Assembly (NCBI GenBank): GCA_032153715.1
Contig: JALDYR010000001.1
Location: 381,203 to 445,202 of the forward strand
Length of the DNA stretch: 64,000 nucleotides
Direction of reading: 5' to 3'
From: SEAL01 sp032153715
Lineage (GTDB): Bacteria; Patescibacteriota; Saccharimonadia; Saccharimonadales; Saccharimonadaceae
Below, piece after piece: positions 18,183 through 25,918 of the stretch (positions are counted from its first letter, which is position 1; each line of letters begins with the position of its first letter). Both the position numbers and the translations under genes were made by a program. The notes under the pieces are model-generated. The model was not told the DNA's origin, ran no database searches, and saw only the letters and a list, made by a program, of their open reading frames with translations.

Positions 18183-18258
18183 GACAGTTTCTCCGCTTGA
18201 TTTTTATCGTATTTATCTTATTGTAACAGATACGACCAACTCTATCTAGCAGCGACTG

Positions 18259-18762
18259 CTAATTTGTCCACGGTCGCCATGGTCCAGACGTCGTGTCATC
18301 ATATGCATAGCCGCGATAGTTCGTCGAGAGAGCGGCTGATATTCCCGCACATGGATTGCTCCATGACCCAGTGTACGGCTGGACATTTGCAGTGTTTGAA
18401 ACATAGTAGATCGCGCCAGATTTACTCTTCCCCGCCACGGCATAAATTGAACGGTCAGTTAGTGAGTAGCAATAGAACAAGTTACTACCATCGGTCGGCT
18501 GCACAGTATACGCACTTTTACTTGCCTTAAATTCCAGATTCACCATATCACCACCATTTGGATAGTAGTCATTTGCGTTTGACACCTTAAACATCTCTAC
18601 TTTTGTCTTCAGGTTCTTCAGGTCATTCTGCACCGTCGCATCATAGCCGCGGTTTTGAACGCCGTTAAACGCCACGATGGTAATTGCGGCAAGAATGCCA
18701 ATGACAACAATAACAATTAGTAGTTCGACTATTGTAAATCCTGCTCCTAATCGTTTATTCAT
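18259..18762 (-). CDS. Type IV prepilin
   Basis: 167 residues with the class III signal MNKRLGAG-FTIVELLIVIVV: short basic leader, cleavage after Gly, Glu at +5 and a long hydrophobic helix ending GILAAITIVAFNGVQ. The globular part has two cysteines (about 98 and 139). It lies 12 bases after the preceding prepilin gene with GAGGG as ribosome site, so the two are co-expressed. Major versus minor pilin cannot be told from sequence. Confidence 0.93.
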   Translation of the reverse strand: MNKRLGAGFTIVELLIVIVVIGILAAITIVAFNGVQNRGYDATVQNDLKNLKTKVEMFKVSNANDYYPNGGDMVNLEFKASKSAYTVQPTDGSNLFYCYSLTDRSIYAVAGKSKSGAIYYVSNTANVQPYTGSWSNPCAGISAALSTNYRGYAYDDTTSGPWRPWTN

Positions 18763-18774
18763 ATCTAACCCTCA

Positions 18775-19314
18775 TTAATAATTCTTGTTAATGACATAGT
18801 TTGCAAAGTTTGCACAGCCAATGTTTGAGCTGCCGTCAAAATAATTGGGGTCACTCGTTGAAACATTTTCCATATAGGTCGCTAGTCGATATCCTTGACG
18901 AGTTGCATTCACGAAGTAGCTATACATCCGGCTTTGATAGGTATTAGGGAACGCACACGCCCCTGAGTCTTTAATCGAAGGGTCTTGCGGCGCAGCAGAC
19001 ATGTACACACTAGGAACCAATTGTCCTGTCGATGTGCCGGCGCCCCAGCAATTCCAGTGTTGAATGCTCAGACATCCACTCGGCGCACCAATGCCAACCG
19101 TCGCAGGATATGATCCGTTGTCTGCATAATACAGCTCGAGTGATTTTTCCACCGACCGAAGCTCGGACTTACGCTCGGAATCTCTCGCCCGCGCCTGGAC
19201 GCCATTAAACGCTACGATCGTAATTGCGGCAAGAATACCGATTACGACGATCACGATCAACAACTCGACAATCGTAAACCCAGACTGCGTGTTTGTTTTT
19301 GCCCACCTTTTCAT
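18775..19314 (-). CDS. Type IV prepilin
   Basis: 179 residues. Leader MKRWAKTNTQSG-FTIVELL, then the same FTIVELLIVIVVIGILAAITIVAFNGVQ helix as the other two prepilins, followed by RARDSERKSELRSVEKSLELYYADNGSYP, the alpha-helix to strand transition typical of pilins and pseudopilins. Four or more cysteines in the globular domain. TAATAT at 19322-19327 is seven bases before the ATG (leaderless type). First gene of a two-prepilin operon just downstream of comEC. Confidence 0.94.
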   Translation of the reverse strand: MKRWAKTNTQSGFTIVELLIVIVVIGILAAITIVAFNGVQARARDSERKSELRSVEKSLELYYADNGSYPATVGIGAPSGCLSIQHWNCWGAGTSTGQLVPSVYMSAAPQDPSIKDSGACAFPNTYQSRMYSYFVNATRQGYRLATYMENVSTSDPNYFDGSSNIGCANFANYVINKNY

Positions 19315-19321
19315 TAGTACT

Positions 19322-19327
19322 ATATTA
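19322..19327 (-). promoter_or_regulatory. -10 box (TAATAT), leaderless-type promoter of prepilin pair
   Basis: TAATAT on the minus strand with a seven-base gap to ATG at 19314. Confidence 0.5.
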
Positions 19328-19347
19328 ACGCAAAACCATCACTCCGC

Positions 19348-20814
19348 CTACTCGACAATGTTACTTTCACGCAGGTCATATTTTGTTACCCTCCATAAGT
19401 AAATACAGAGAGCCACCAGCCCGATGTACGCGCCTATTGCTACGTAACCATTCACTTCCAGTGCGGTCTGCGCCCAAGGTACCCCGGCGAGATATCGGGC
19501 AACCTCCACCATATATTGCAATAACCAGCTCGCAGGCAATCCAATCAGACTAGCGACCCCCGGTGCGACAAGTACACCGACACCGGCAATAAACGTCAGC
19601 AGCATCGCCAGCGGTACAAACGGCAAAATCAGTAAGTTTGCAATTACCGCCACATTGCTAAATTGCCCAAATGCCAAAATTATAATTGGCAAGGTCGTGA
19701 TTTGCGCAGCAACCGTTTCGCCAAGAATCTGCCGCACTGTACTCGGCTTATCTTCACCAAAGAAATACCGCTGACCAAGCGGTGCCAGAACCATCACTCC
19801 GGCAAACGCGGCAAATGACAGCTGCCAGCCCAAATCACCCCATGCATAACTTGGATTCACTAGCAGCGTAATTGCCGCTGCAAGCGGTAATAAAACGAGC
19901 GGATGAAATTTGCGGCCATAGTACCATGCCAGTAGCGACAGCCCCGCCACTAGTCCGGCGCGCGACATACTAGGGCTCATCCCGGTAATCGCAATGAAAC
20001 TTGCGATCATGCCGCTCGCCGCAAGCGCTGCCGTATATTTTGATATTTTTGCAAAAAGCCGCCGCGCCAGTCGTACTAAAATAGTCAGGTTATAGCCGCT
20101 TGCTACAACGATGTGCGTCAAGCCTGCAATTTGCAAGGCCTCATCGAGGTCGGGCGGTAAAGCGCGGCGCTGCCCGACCAAGTAGCCAATTCCTAGCGCC
20201 GCCTGCGGGTCGGGTACCGCTTGACGTATATTATCGGCAAACCAGTCACGAAGTTTAAGCGCCACATCACCCACCTCCGATCGCTCGACTCTATCAAGCT
20301 TCGCATTATAGACCGCTCCAGAAAAACCCCCGAAGCCCTCGCTGAGTTTTCCGCTAAGCATGACAATATCGCTTCGCTTAATATCAGCATGGCTCCTAAC
20401 GCTTACCCATAGCTTACCCGCAACAGGACGACCTTCGATCGTGACACTGTGCAACCGCAGCACCAACTCCCCTTTCTTACCAGTATCAATGTCTTCACTA
20501 ACCACCCCGCCTATCTGAACAACACCACCTTTAATTTGTTCATAAATCACCAATTGCGTCCGCTCGATTCCACCGCGCCATAGACCAAACAACATACCAG
20601 CGACAAGCACTACTCCGATCAAATATACGTTGCGGCGCCATAACGCAACACCAAGCATGACCAGCGCAACGACAGCCCACAGCAAGGAAGTAAACCAACC
20701 GGCTGGTATATATTGCGCACAAGTAGCGCCCAATATAACACCTAGGCATAAAAAGGCGATAATCCATGATGAGTGTATTTTTCGATATCGCCAAGCCCAC
20801 ATATCTATCAGCAT
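19348..20814 (-). CDS. comEC: DNA-uptake channel ComEC/Rec2
   Basis: Polytopic membrane protein that passes single-stranded DNA into the cytoplasm during transformation. About 488 residues. The middle ComEC domain shows LTHIVVASGYNLTILVRL and GMSPSMSRAG; an N-terminal OB-like part (about 100-170) is present, but the C-terminal metallo-beta-lactamase domain of classical ComEC is missing, as in short Rec2 forms. The frame is open upstream to 20931, but that would cross the divergent pgl promoter, so I place the start at the ATG at 20814; ATG 20802, seven bases after TATGCT, is possible. Confidence 0.9.
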   Translation of the reverse strand: MLIDMWAWRYRKIHSSWIIAFLCLGVILGATCAQYIPAGWFTSLLWAVVALVMLGVALWRRNVYLIGVVLVAGMLFGLWRGGIERTQLVIYEQIKGGVVQIGGVVSEDIDTGKKGELVLRLHSVTIEGRPVAGKLWVSVRSHADIKRSDIVMLSGKLSEGFGGFSGAVYNAKLDRVERSEVGDVALKLRDWFADNIRQAVPDPQAALGIGYLVGQRRALPPDLDEALQIAGLTHIVVASGYNLTILVRLARRLFAKISKYTAALAASGMIASFIAITGMSPSMSRAGLVAGLSLLAWYYGRKFHPLVLLPLAAAITLLVNPSYAWGDLGWQLSFAAFAGVMVLAPLGQRYFFGEDKPSTVRQILGETVAAQITTLPIIILAFGQFSNVAVIANLLILPFVPLAMLLTFIAGVGVLVAPGVASLIGLPASWLLQYMVEVARYLAGVPWAQTALEVNGYVAIGAYIGLVALCIYLWRVTKYDLRESNIVE

Positions 20815-20861
20815 AATATACTTATTAATTTCAGCAAACGATTTCAGCCCAACGGCTATGT

Positions 20862-20867
20862 CATAAT
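20862..20867 (+). promoter_or_regulatory. -10 box (CATAAT), leaderless-type promoter of pgl
   Basis: CATAAT, then six bases (AGTAGG), then ATG at 20874. The AGG could also act as a very close ribosome site. Confidence 0.5.
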
Positions 20868-20873
20868 AGTAGG

Positions 20874-21584
20874 ATGAATACATTTGAAGTCTTTGATTCA
20901 AAGCAAACGCTCGCTGAACATGCCGCTGCACACGCCATCAAAACGCTGCAAAAAGCCATCGATACATACGGCCAGGCAACATGGGTTTTTGCAGGTGGGT
21001 CGACACCAGAACTTGCATATTCTGTCATTACCGAGCGTTATCTAGACGTTATCGACTGGTCCAAAGTCACTATCATCATTGGTGATGAACGAATTGCACC
21101 ATTTGACTCAAACGACTCAAATTGGAAACACGCCGAAGAAATTCTACTGTGTCACATTTCACAGGCAAAATTGCATCGTCCACTCAGTAATTTGACCGCT
21201 GAAGAGGCGGCCGACGATTACGAACAAGTTATAAATTCACTATCAAAAACTAGTCAAAACATTCCACGATTTGATTTAGTTTGGCTTGGTATGGGAGAGG
21301 ATGGACATACCCTGTCGCTCTTTCCAGGGCATCCAAATTTCACTCCGACAGAGCATTTCATCATTCCAGTTCATGACTCACCAAAACCACCAAGTGCCCG
21401 CATCACCCTCACGCTTCATGCGCTCCGCGGCGCACAGTCAACGATCATTTTAGCTGCCGGCGGAGGCAAAGCCGAAGCACTAAATGCCGCTCAAATATCA
21501 GACAGTGATTTACCCATCGCGCAGGCTGCGCGCATCACCAATGCCAACTGGCTAATTGATCAGGACGCCGCTAAAGATCTTTAG
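20874..21584 (+). CDS. pgl: 6-phosphogluconolactonase
   Basis: Hydrolyses 6-phosphogluconolactone to 6-phosphogluconate in the pentose phosphate pathway. 236 residues with WVFAGGSTPELAYSVI, TIIIGDERIAPFDSNDSNW and DLVWLGMGEDGHTLSLFPGHP, all hallmark segments of the SugarP isomerase/6PGL (DevB) family. Stands alone and is divergent from comEC. The last four bases (TTAG) are shared with the stop of the convergent hydrolase. It implies at least part of an oxidative pentose phosphate route. Confidence 0.93.
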   Translation: MNTFEVFDSKQTLAEHAAAHAIKTLQKAIDTYGQATWVFAGGSTPELAYSVITERYLDVIDWSKVTIIIGDERIAPFDSNDSNWKHAEEILLCHISQAKLHRPLSNLTAEEAADDYEQVINSLSKTSQNIPRFDLVWLGMGEDGHTLSLFPGHPNFTPTEHFIIPVHDSPKPPSARITLTLHALRGAQSTIILAAGGGKAEALNAAQISDSDLPIAQAARITNANWLIDQDAAKDL

Positions 21585-22135
21585 ACAGCTTTTGGCACGT
21601 ACGTCTTTTGGATATATTTCAAGATTTCCATAAAATCCTGCTTGTCCTGGAAATGTCGCCCCATCGGGATTTTAATGCGCTCTGAACCCAAATGCAGGAC
21701 AATGTAGGCAAACTCTGACTGAGGAATATATGGATCGTCATCACCCCACACAACTGCCATCTTTTTCTGATTGGCTTTGATATCATTCCATAGCCACTTA
21801 TCGATAAAGTACCCGCTCGCTTTTTCCGTCTCATCGCCAAGATCCGTATAGCTTGGCGAAATCAAGATTGATCCGCGAATCTTATTAGCCTCGGCGTAGC
21901 GCATTGCCGCGACTGCCCCTGACGAATAGCCAATAATTACGTCGTCTTCGCCAATCGCTAACACATCTTTCATATACGGCAACCAGTGCTCAGCCCGGGC
22001 CAGTTCTGGATCAGGCATTGTTTCAAACACTGTTTCAAAGCCAAGCTTTTCAATTTCGCGCTTCAGCCACAGCGCCCATGGTGAGCGCCAGTCGGTGTCA
22101 CCATTGCCATGAATATATACAAATCGAGGTTTCAT
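21581..22135 (-). CDS. RBBP9/YdeN-like serine hydrolase
   Basis: 184-residue alpha/beta hydrolase. Opens with FVYIHGNGDTDW (oxyanion loop), nucleophile elbow GYSSGAVAA at about residue 69, acid WGDDDPYIP and histidine GRHFQDKQDF. Length and the short cap-less fold fit the RBBP9/YdeN group of small esterases; the substrate is unknown. A GAAGGAAG site lies before the ATG. It sits downstream of tRNA-Lys and its terminator. Confidence 0.82.
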   Translation of the reverse strand: MKPRFVYIHGNGDTDWRSPWALWLKREIEKLGFETVFETMPDPELARAEHWLPYMKDVLAIGEDDVIIGYSSGAVAAMRYAEANKIRGSILISPSYTDLGDETEKASGYFIDKWLWNDIKANQKKMAVVWGDDDPYIPQSEFAYIVLHLGSERIKIPMGRHFQDKQDFMEILKYIQKTYVPKAV

Positions 22136-22156
22136 CTTCCTTCATAGTAACACAAG

Positions 22157-22187
22157 AAAAAACACCCATCTTTCGATGAGTGATTTT
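22157..22187 (-). terminator. Intrinsic terminator after tRNA-Lys
   Basis: On the minus strand CACTCATC-GAAA-GATGGGTG, a GNRA tetraloop hairpin with one G-T pair, followed by six T. It lies just beyond the CCA end of the tRNA. Confidence 0.8.
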
Positions 22188-22190
22188 TCT

Positions 22191-22267
22191 TGGAGGGACC
22201 ACTGGGGCTTGAACCCAGGACACCCTGCTTAAAAGGCAGGTGCTCTAACCAGCTGAGCTATGGTCCC
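22191..22267 (-). tRNA. tRNA-Lys (anticodon UUU), CCA encoded
   Basis: Full cloverleaf on the minus strand: acceptor GGGACCA/TGGTCCC, D-arm GCTC/GAGC, anticodon stem CCTGC/GCAGG with loop CTTTTAA, five-base variable region, T-arm CTGGG/CCCAG with TTCAAGC, and a templated CCA. The discriminator base is U73; bacterial tRNA-Lys usually has A73 (or G73), so this is worth noting. TTGACA at 22305-22310 and TAGATT at 22281-22286 form a plausible promoter with 18-bp spacing. Confidence 0.95.
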
Positions 22268-22313
22268 GCAAACTTATACTAATCTACCACCTCAAGGGGT
22301 TGGTTGTCAATAA

Positions 22314-22787
22314 CTAGTGCTTTTCAGGCTTTGGTTTTTTGATCGTTAAAATATCAAATAGCGCAAAGATTAAACCAGCCGTAATAATATAATCACGATT
22401 TACTACTAGCAGATCAAAATACTTCTTGCCATCGCCCTCCAGGACCAAAGCTGATTCAAGGGGCTCAACCATAAAGGCAAGCGCCAACAAGGCAAACGCT
22501 GCCGCTCCGATAATCCGCTGGGACATTGCTGTATATTTCGGCCCGCTAAAGAGCAGGAGCACCGCCGGAGCCAGAATAAGCACTGTCGCAACAATCGTAT
22601 TGAGTGGCGGAGCGATAACCTGCAGGCCAGCCTGAGTAACAAGCGGCGTTACCGTGTCCGCCCACAAACCACTCAGCACAAAGCCAGCCGCCAGCGCCAA
22701 ACCCAGTACGCCAAAGCGTCGTTTCGTAAAGAATGTCAGTGCAAACAATATCACAACTGTCACTAGCACAACGATTAGTACGTTCAT
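22314..22787 (-). CDS. Membrane protein of unknown function
   Basis: 157 residues with five predicted helices: about 2-20, 25-45, 62-82, 90-108 and 133-150, and a short KKPKPEKH tail. No catalytic motif seen and no family recognised. Its start overlaps the stop of the DUF192 gene in ATGA, so the two are translated together and may act together at the membrane. Confidence 0.65.
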   Translation of the reverse strand: MNVLIVVLVTVVILFALTFFTKRRFGVLGLALAAGFVLSGLWADTVTPLVTQAGLQVIAPPLNTIVATVLILAPAVLLLFSGPKYTAMSQRIIGAAAFALLALAFMVEPLESALVLEGDGKKYFDLLVVNRDYIITAGLIFALFDILTIKKPKPEKH

Positions 22788-23269
22788 TCAACGACTCCTT
22801 TATCAATATCAAAACGCGCCTTTGAGCCAATATGAATGGATTTCTTTTTTACCATTCCCGCATTCACTTCAACGACATAGCGAGCTTCTTTTGTTGGCCT
22901 GAATGACTCTGGGTAACTTTCCGGCGACGCTGACTCCACAATATGAACCACGCGCTGGTCCTTATCTAGCCAAATAATATCAATCGAGAAATGCATGTCC
23001 TTCATCCAAATCCCCCACTTGTCATCGTGAGGAAAGACGAACAGCATTGCCTCTGTCAGTCCAAGCGACTCCTGTCCGGACAGGCCGCGCTGGCGCATCT
23101 TTTCTTCTTCAAGCACCTTAGCGGCAAATGTGCCATCACCTAGCACCATTGTCATTTGCGGGCGCGTCATTGCGTAAATATAATTTGCGCTAACGACCAA
23201 AACAGCAATAACCGTCAACCCAATAATAAACCGCTTGACTACCGTTGCCGATGACGTAGATCCAACCAT
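22784..23269 (-). CDS. DUF192 family exported/membrane-anchored protein
   Basis: 161 residues with an N-terminal membrane anchor (about 12-34) and a DUF192 domain: the family signatures are RQRGLSGQESL, MLFVFPHDDKWGIWMKDMHFSIDIIWLD and ARYVVEVNAG. DUF192 function is unclear; solved structures show a small beta barrel. An ATG at 23278 extends the frame by three codons, but it lies inside the TATAAT box (23277-23282), so the ATG at 23269, seven bases after the box, is the likely leaderless start. Coupled to the following membrane gene. Confidence 0.85.
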   Translation of the reverse strand: MVGSTSSATVVKRFIIGLTVIAVLVVSANYIYAMTRPQMTMVLGDGTFAAKVLEEEKMRQRGLSGQESLGLTEAMLFVFPHDDKWGIWMKDMHFSIDIIWLDKDQRVVHIVESASPESYPESFRPTKEARYVVEVNAGMVKKKSIHIGSKARFDIDKGVVE

Positions 23270-23276
23270 AAGCCTC

Positions 23277-23282
23277 ATTATA
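23277..23282 (-). promoter_or_regulatory. -10 box (TATAAT), leaderless-type promoter of DUF192 gene
   Basis: TATAAT with a seven-base gap to ATG 23269. The box overlaps the more upstream ATG, which rules that codon out as start for this transcript. Confidence 0.7.
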
Positions 23283-23301
23283 TCAGGCTTATGACCAGTT
23301 A

Positions 23302-24216
23302 CTATGCGCCAACTTTATCTTTTTTGTTGCGACGTTTTGCGTTGCGTTCGACGTAATCGATAATCGCACTTGCGACGTCACGACCAGTCACCTTTTCAAC
23401 CCCAAAACCAGGGCTTGCATTCACCTCAAGTACAAGTGGACCGCGCTCGCTGCGCATCATATCGACACCAGCAATATTGAGACCCATTGCCTTTGCTGCT
23501 TTAACAGCGGTCTTACGCTCTTCTTCGGTCAGCTTAATCTTTGTTCCCTCGCCACCCTTGTGAAGATTTGAACGGAAGTCATCGTCAAGGCTCTGTCGTT
23601 TCATACTAGCGACAACTCGGCTTCCCACTACGAAGGCGCGAATATCAGTGCCGGCTGATTCTTTTACAAACTCTTGCAGCAGGATATTCGTCCCGTCTTC
23701 GTTGCTCAAGTAAAATGCCTGGAGTACCGACTTTGCAGCCTTTTTGGTCTCAGCCAAAACAACACCATTGCCATGCGTACCACGAGCTAACTTAATAATT
23801 ACCGGTGTTCCGCCTAACTTCTCAAGAAGGTCGTCAATATCGGTTGAGTTGCGCGAGAAGACCGTCTTCGGAATACCTACACCCGCACGTGCTAACACCT
23901 GTGAGCTACGCAACTTATCGCGTGAACGGTTAATCGCAATCGAACTAGAAACACTATACACGCCCTGCATTTCGAGCTGACGCACAATTGCCGTGCCGTA
24001 ACGAGTCATGTTGGCGGCAATACGTGGAATAATCGCATCAAATGTCGCAAGATCAACGCCTTTATAGCTAACCGTTGGGTTATTCTTCTCAATTGAAGCA
24101 TAGCAGTCGCGATACTTAATAATCGAGACTGTATGGCCACGCTTAATTGCCTCTTCTTTGAGTCGTTTTGTCGAGTAGTTACCCGGGCCGTTGGAAAGTA
24201 TCGCAATCTTCATCAT
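23302..24216 (-). CDS. rimK: RimK-like ATP-grasp ligase
   Basis: ATP-dependent carboxylate-amine ligase of the RimK/LysX group, which adds glutamate or related amino acids to proteins or carrier peptides. About 304 residues: N-terminal MKIAILSNGPGNYSTKRL, central ATP-grasp with PVIIKLARGTHGNGVVLAE (ATP-binding Lys and glycine loop), DIRAFVVG, and metal-binding LVLEVNASPGFG. Start: MMK at 24216/24213 with AAGG upstream fits the family start; a further ATG at 24237 overlaps the preceding protease gene by 11 bp. Directly follows the RimK-associated protease, a classical pairing. Confidence 0.88.
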   Translation of the reverse strand: MMKIAILSNGPGNYSTKRLKEEAIKRGHTVSIIKYRDCYASIEKNNPTVSYKGVDLATFDAIIPRIAANMTRYGTAIVRQLEMQGVYSVSSSIAINRSRDKLRSSQVLARAGVGIPKTVFSRNSTDIDDLLEKLGGTPVIIKLARGTHGNGVVLAETKKAAKSVLQAFYLSNEDGTNILLQEFVKESAGTDIRAFVVGSRVVASMKRQSLDDDFRSNLHKGGEGTKIKLTEEERKTAVKAAKAMGLNIAGVDMMRSERGPLVLEVNASPGFGVEKVTGRDVASAIIDYVERNAKRRNKKDKVGA

Positions 24217-24226
24217 CTTTACCTTA

Positions 24227-24733
24227 TCATTCTTCATCGTTATTCAGGTGGTATTTTTTATAAAATGCATGGGGATCTTTTACATGCTCTTTGTTCAGAT
24301 CCATTGTTCGTTTTGGTCTTTGATGACTATACTCACTTTGCGAAACATCCACGAGAAACCTATTCAGCAACGTCCGTCGGCCAATCAGTACAGGAAAGGC
24401 ATTAACTGATCGATCAGCGAGCGTAAAAGCCGTCCGCAGCTTTCGGCCGCCAATGACGACCGAGAAGTGAGTCCTGTAACGAATCTGCAAATGCCCCGTT
24501 GAGCTCCTTACCTTTGAAACACTAAAGTCATCGGTAATAATTTCTTGGCCAATGTAATGCGGAGAAATAACATCAAAAAGGACAAAGTGCAATTTATGAT
24601 CTTCGTCAACAAAGAGATTACTCACCCATAGTGATGAGCTATCCGCTCCGGTATCTACCTTTGCTGGGACATTTGATGCATAACCAATGAATTCTACGAG
24701 CGTATTTCGCCCTATAATCTGCCGTTCTTTCAT
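24227..24733 (-). CDS. RimK-associated retropepsin-like aspartic protease (PF05618 type)
   Basis: 168 residues with KVDTGADSSSLW, the DTGA active-site motif of retropepsin-like proteases in the RimB/DUF785 (ATP-dependent zinc protease) family, and VLIGRRTLLNRF near residue 115. In other bacteria RimB-type proteases trim poly-glutamate tails added by RimK. A near-ideal promoter drives it (TTGACA-17-TATAAT) and the ATG is seven bases after the -10, so the mRNA should be leaderless. It is the first gene of a protease-ligase pair. Confidence 0.85.
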   Translation of the reverse strand: MKERQIIGRNTLVEFIGYASNVPAKVDTGADSSSLWVSNLFVDEDHKLHFVLFDVISPHYIGQEIITDDFSVSKVRSSTGHLQIRYRTHFSVVIGGRKLRTAFTLADRSVNAFPVLIGRRTLLNRFLVDVSQSEYSHQRPKRTMDLNKEHVKDPHAFYKKYHLNNDEE

Positions 24734-24740
24734 CCGTTAT

Positions 24741-24769
24741 ATTATAAACAATAAATAACTTTTTGTCAA
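24741..24769 (-). promoter_or_regulatory. Consensus sigma-70-type promoter, leaderless
   Basis: Minus strand: TTGACA at 24764-24769, 17-bp spacer, TATAAT at 24741-24746, then seven bases to the ATG at 24733. The best -35/-10 pair in the window; it demonstrates the leaderless layout with both boxes visible. Confidence 0.88.
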
Positions 24770-24779
24770 TACGCTTAAA

Positions 24780-25703
24780 CTACTCGCCAAGGGTTTCGAT
24801 AGCGTCAAGAAATGCCTTGCGACGCACATCCTTAAAAGTCTCAATCGTCACCAGCTGGGGGTTGTAATTCACCTCTAGAACATATGTTTTTTCCGTTATC
24901 GGATCATAAAGACTATCAACACTCGCAAATTGACGATTTAGCACATCTGCTGCGCGCTGCGACGTGTCGACAATTGAGCGAGGTGTATCAGTAACTTCCA
25001 GTAGACTGGCGTTTCGTCCGCCCTTTGGCTTGAACATGTGCGCCAAATCCTCACGCTTGTCCTTGCGCTCACCGAGTGCTCGAAAGATAACAAATTCTGG
25101 CTTGCCGTGATAAAAGCTAACTAGGTAAAAACCATCATTTGGAATAAATTCTTGGATTACCCATATCGATCGCTCATCCTGCTTTTCAAGCATCGCCGTA
25201 ATTTGCTCATAGGTATCAAATTTATAATTATCAATTCCCCTATCAGCATCAGCGCGCTTGACAATTAACGGAAGTGGTAAATTGATCCTACCGCTTCGAA
25301 TGCCCGCCAAAAGCGCATACGCAGCACCGCCAAAGGTGTGTGGCATTTGCACGCCAGCTGCCGCTAATTTTGCATATGCAGAGAGTTTTGTTAGCGACGG
25401 TGCATTGCCGAGCTCTTTGTTGACGTACGGAATATTTTGCGCATCAAGTGTAATAGCTGCAGTGGTTGCAAGTTCAACTGTAGACAGGTATCCGTTCAGA
25501 TAGACACCACCATACATATCCATAGAGTCACCGGTTTCGACGTTGCTAAAGCTCACCACAGACTGATCGCCGAGAACAGCGAATTCAAACAATAAAGAAC
25601 GGTAGCCAATGTAATCATAAATTGCACGTCCAGCCTGAAGCTCGCGGTGAAAATCTACAAATAGGTCTCTCTGGTTGTTGGCAATAACAAGTTTTTTTGA
25701 CAT
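24780..25703 (-). CDS. Second ATP-grasp (RimK-like) enzyme
   Basis: About 307 residues. ATP-grasp features: PLPLIVKRADADRGIDNYKFD (ATP Lys and loop), SIWVIQEFIPNDGFYLVSFYHG, and KTYVLEVNYNPQL, where the metal-binding EVN-P is kept. It is diverged from the RimK-like gene at 23302. The ATG at 25703 has an AGGGG ribosome site about 10 bases away; a TTG two codons upstream is less likely. It lies upstream of the protease-ligase pair with its own promoter, giving two ATP-grasp ligases and one protease in 2.4 kb. Substrate unknown. Confidence 0.78.
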   Translation of the reverse strand: MSKKLVIANNQRDLFVDFHRELQAGRAIYDYIGYRSLLFEFAVLGDQSVVSFSNVETGDSMDMYGGVYLNGYLSTVELATTAAITLDAQNIPYVNKELGNAPSLTKLSAYAKLAAAGVQMPHTFGGAAYALLAGIRSGRINLPLPLIVKRADADRGIDNYKFDTYEQITAMLEKQDERSIWVIQEFIPNDGFYLVSFYHGKPEFVIFRALGERKDKREDLAHMFKPKGGRNASLLEVTDTPRSIVDTSQRAADVLNRQFASVDSLYDPITEKTYVLEVNYNPQLVTIETFKDVRRKAFLDAIETLGE

Positions 25704-25793
25704 GAGCAAAGTACCCCTTTCTTTATTTAATATGAATAGCTAATCGTGTTGGTGTTAATTCAAGCAGAAAATAATGAAAAACTATGTCACTAT

Positions 25794-25820
25794 ATTATAA
25801 TTTTAAACATATTTTGTCAA
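25794..25820 (-). promoter_or_regulatory. Promoter upstream of second ATP-grasp gene
   Basis: TTGACA at 25815-25820 with TATAAT at 25794-25799 (15-bp spacer) or TAATAT at 25792-25797 (17 bp). Leaves an 80-base AT-rich leader that ends in an AAAGGGG ribosome site, so this gene is not leaderless. The rest of the 215-bp gap holds the hairpin at 25846-25869. Confidence 0.7.
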
Positions 25821-25845
25821 TGAATGCACCTTCAAAAATAATATA

Positions 25846-25869
25846 CCCCACGACGCAATTGTCGTGGGG
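25846..25869 (-). terminator. Hairpin, probable terminator of the 188-residue gene
   Basis: CCCCACGAC - six-base loop - GTCGTGGGG, a perfect 9-bp stem, about 50 bp downstream of the stop at 25919. On the minus strand it is followed by TATATTATTTTTG, a loose U-rich tail. Confidence 0.6.
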
Positions 25870-25918
25870 ACACCCGGATTTCGGATGATTTATCGTCAGG
25901 CTATTCACCCGAGGGGAC

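Noticed and set aside
20815..20931. N-terminal extension of ComEC to 20931
   Set aside because: Would run through the divergent pgl promoter and start codon; residues are not signal- or membrane-like and ATGs at 20814/20802 fit the family start.
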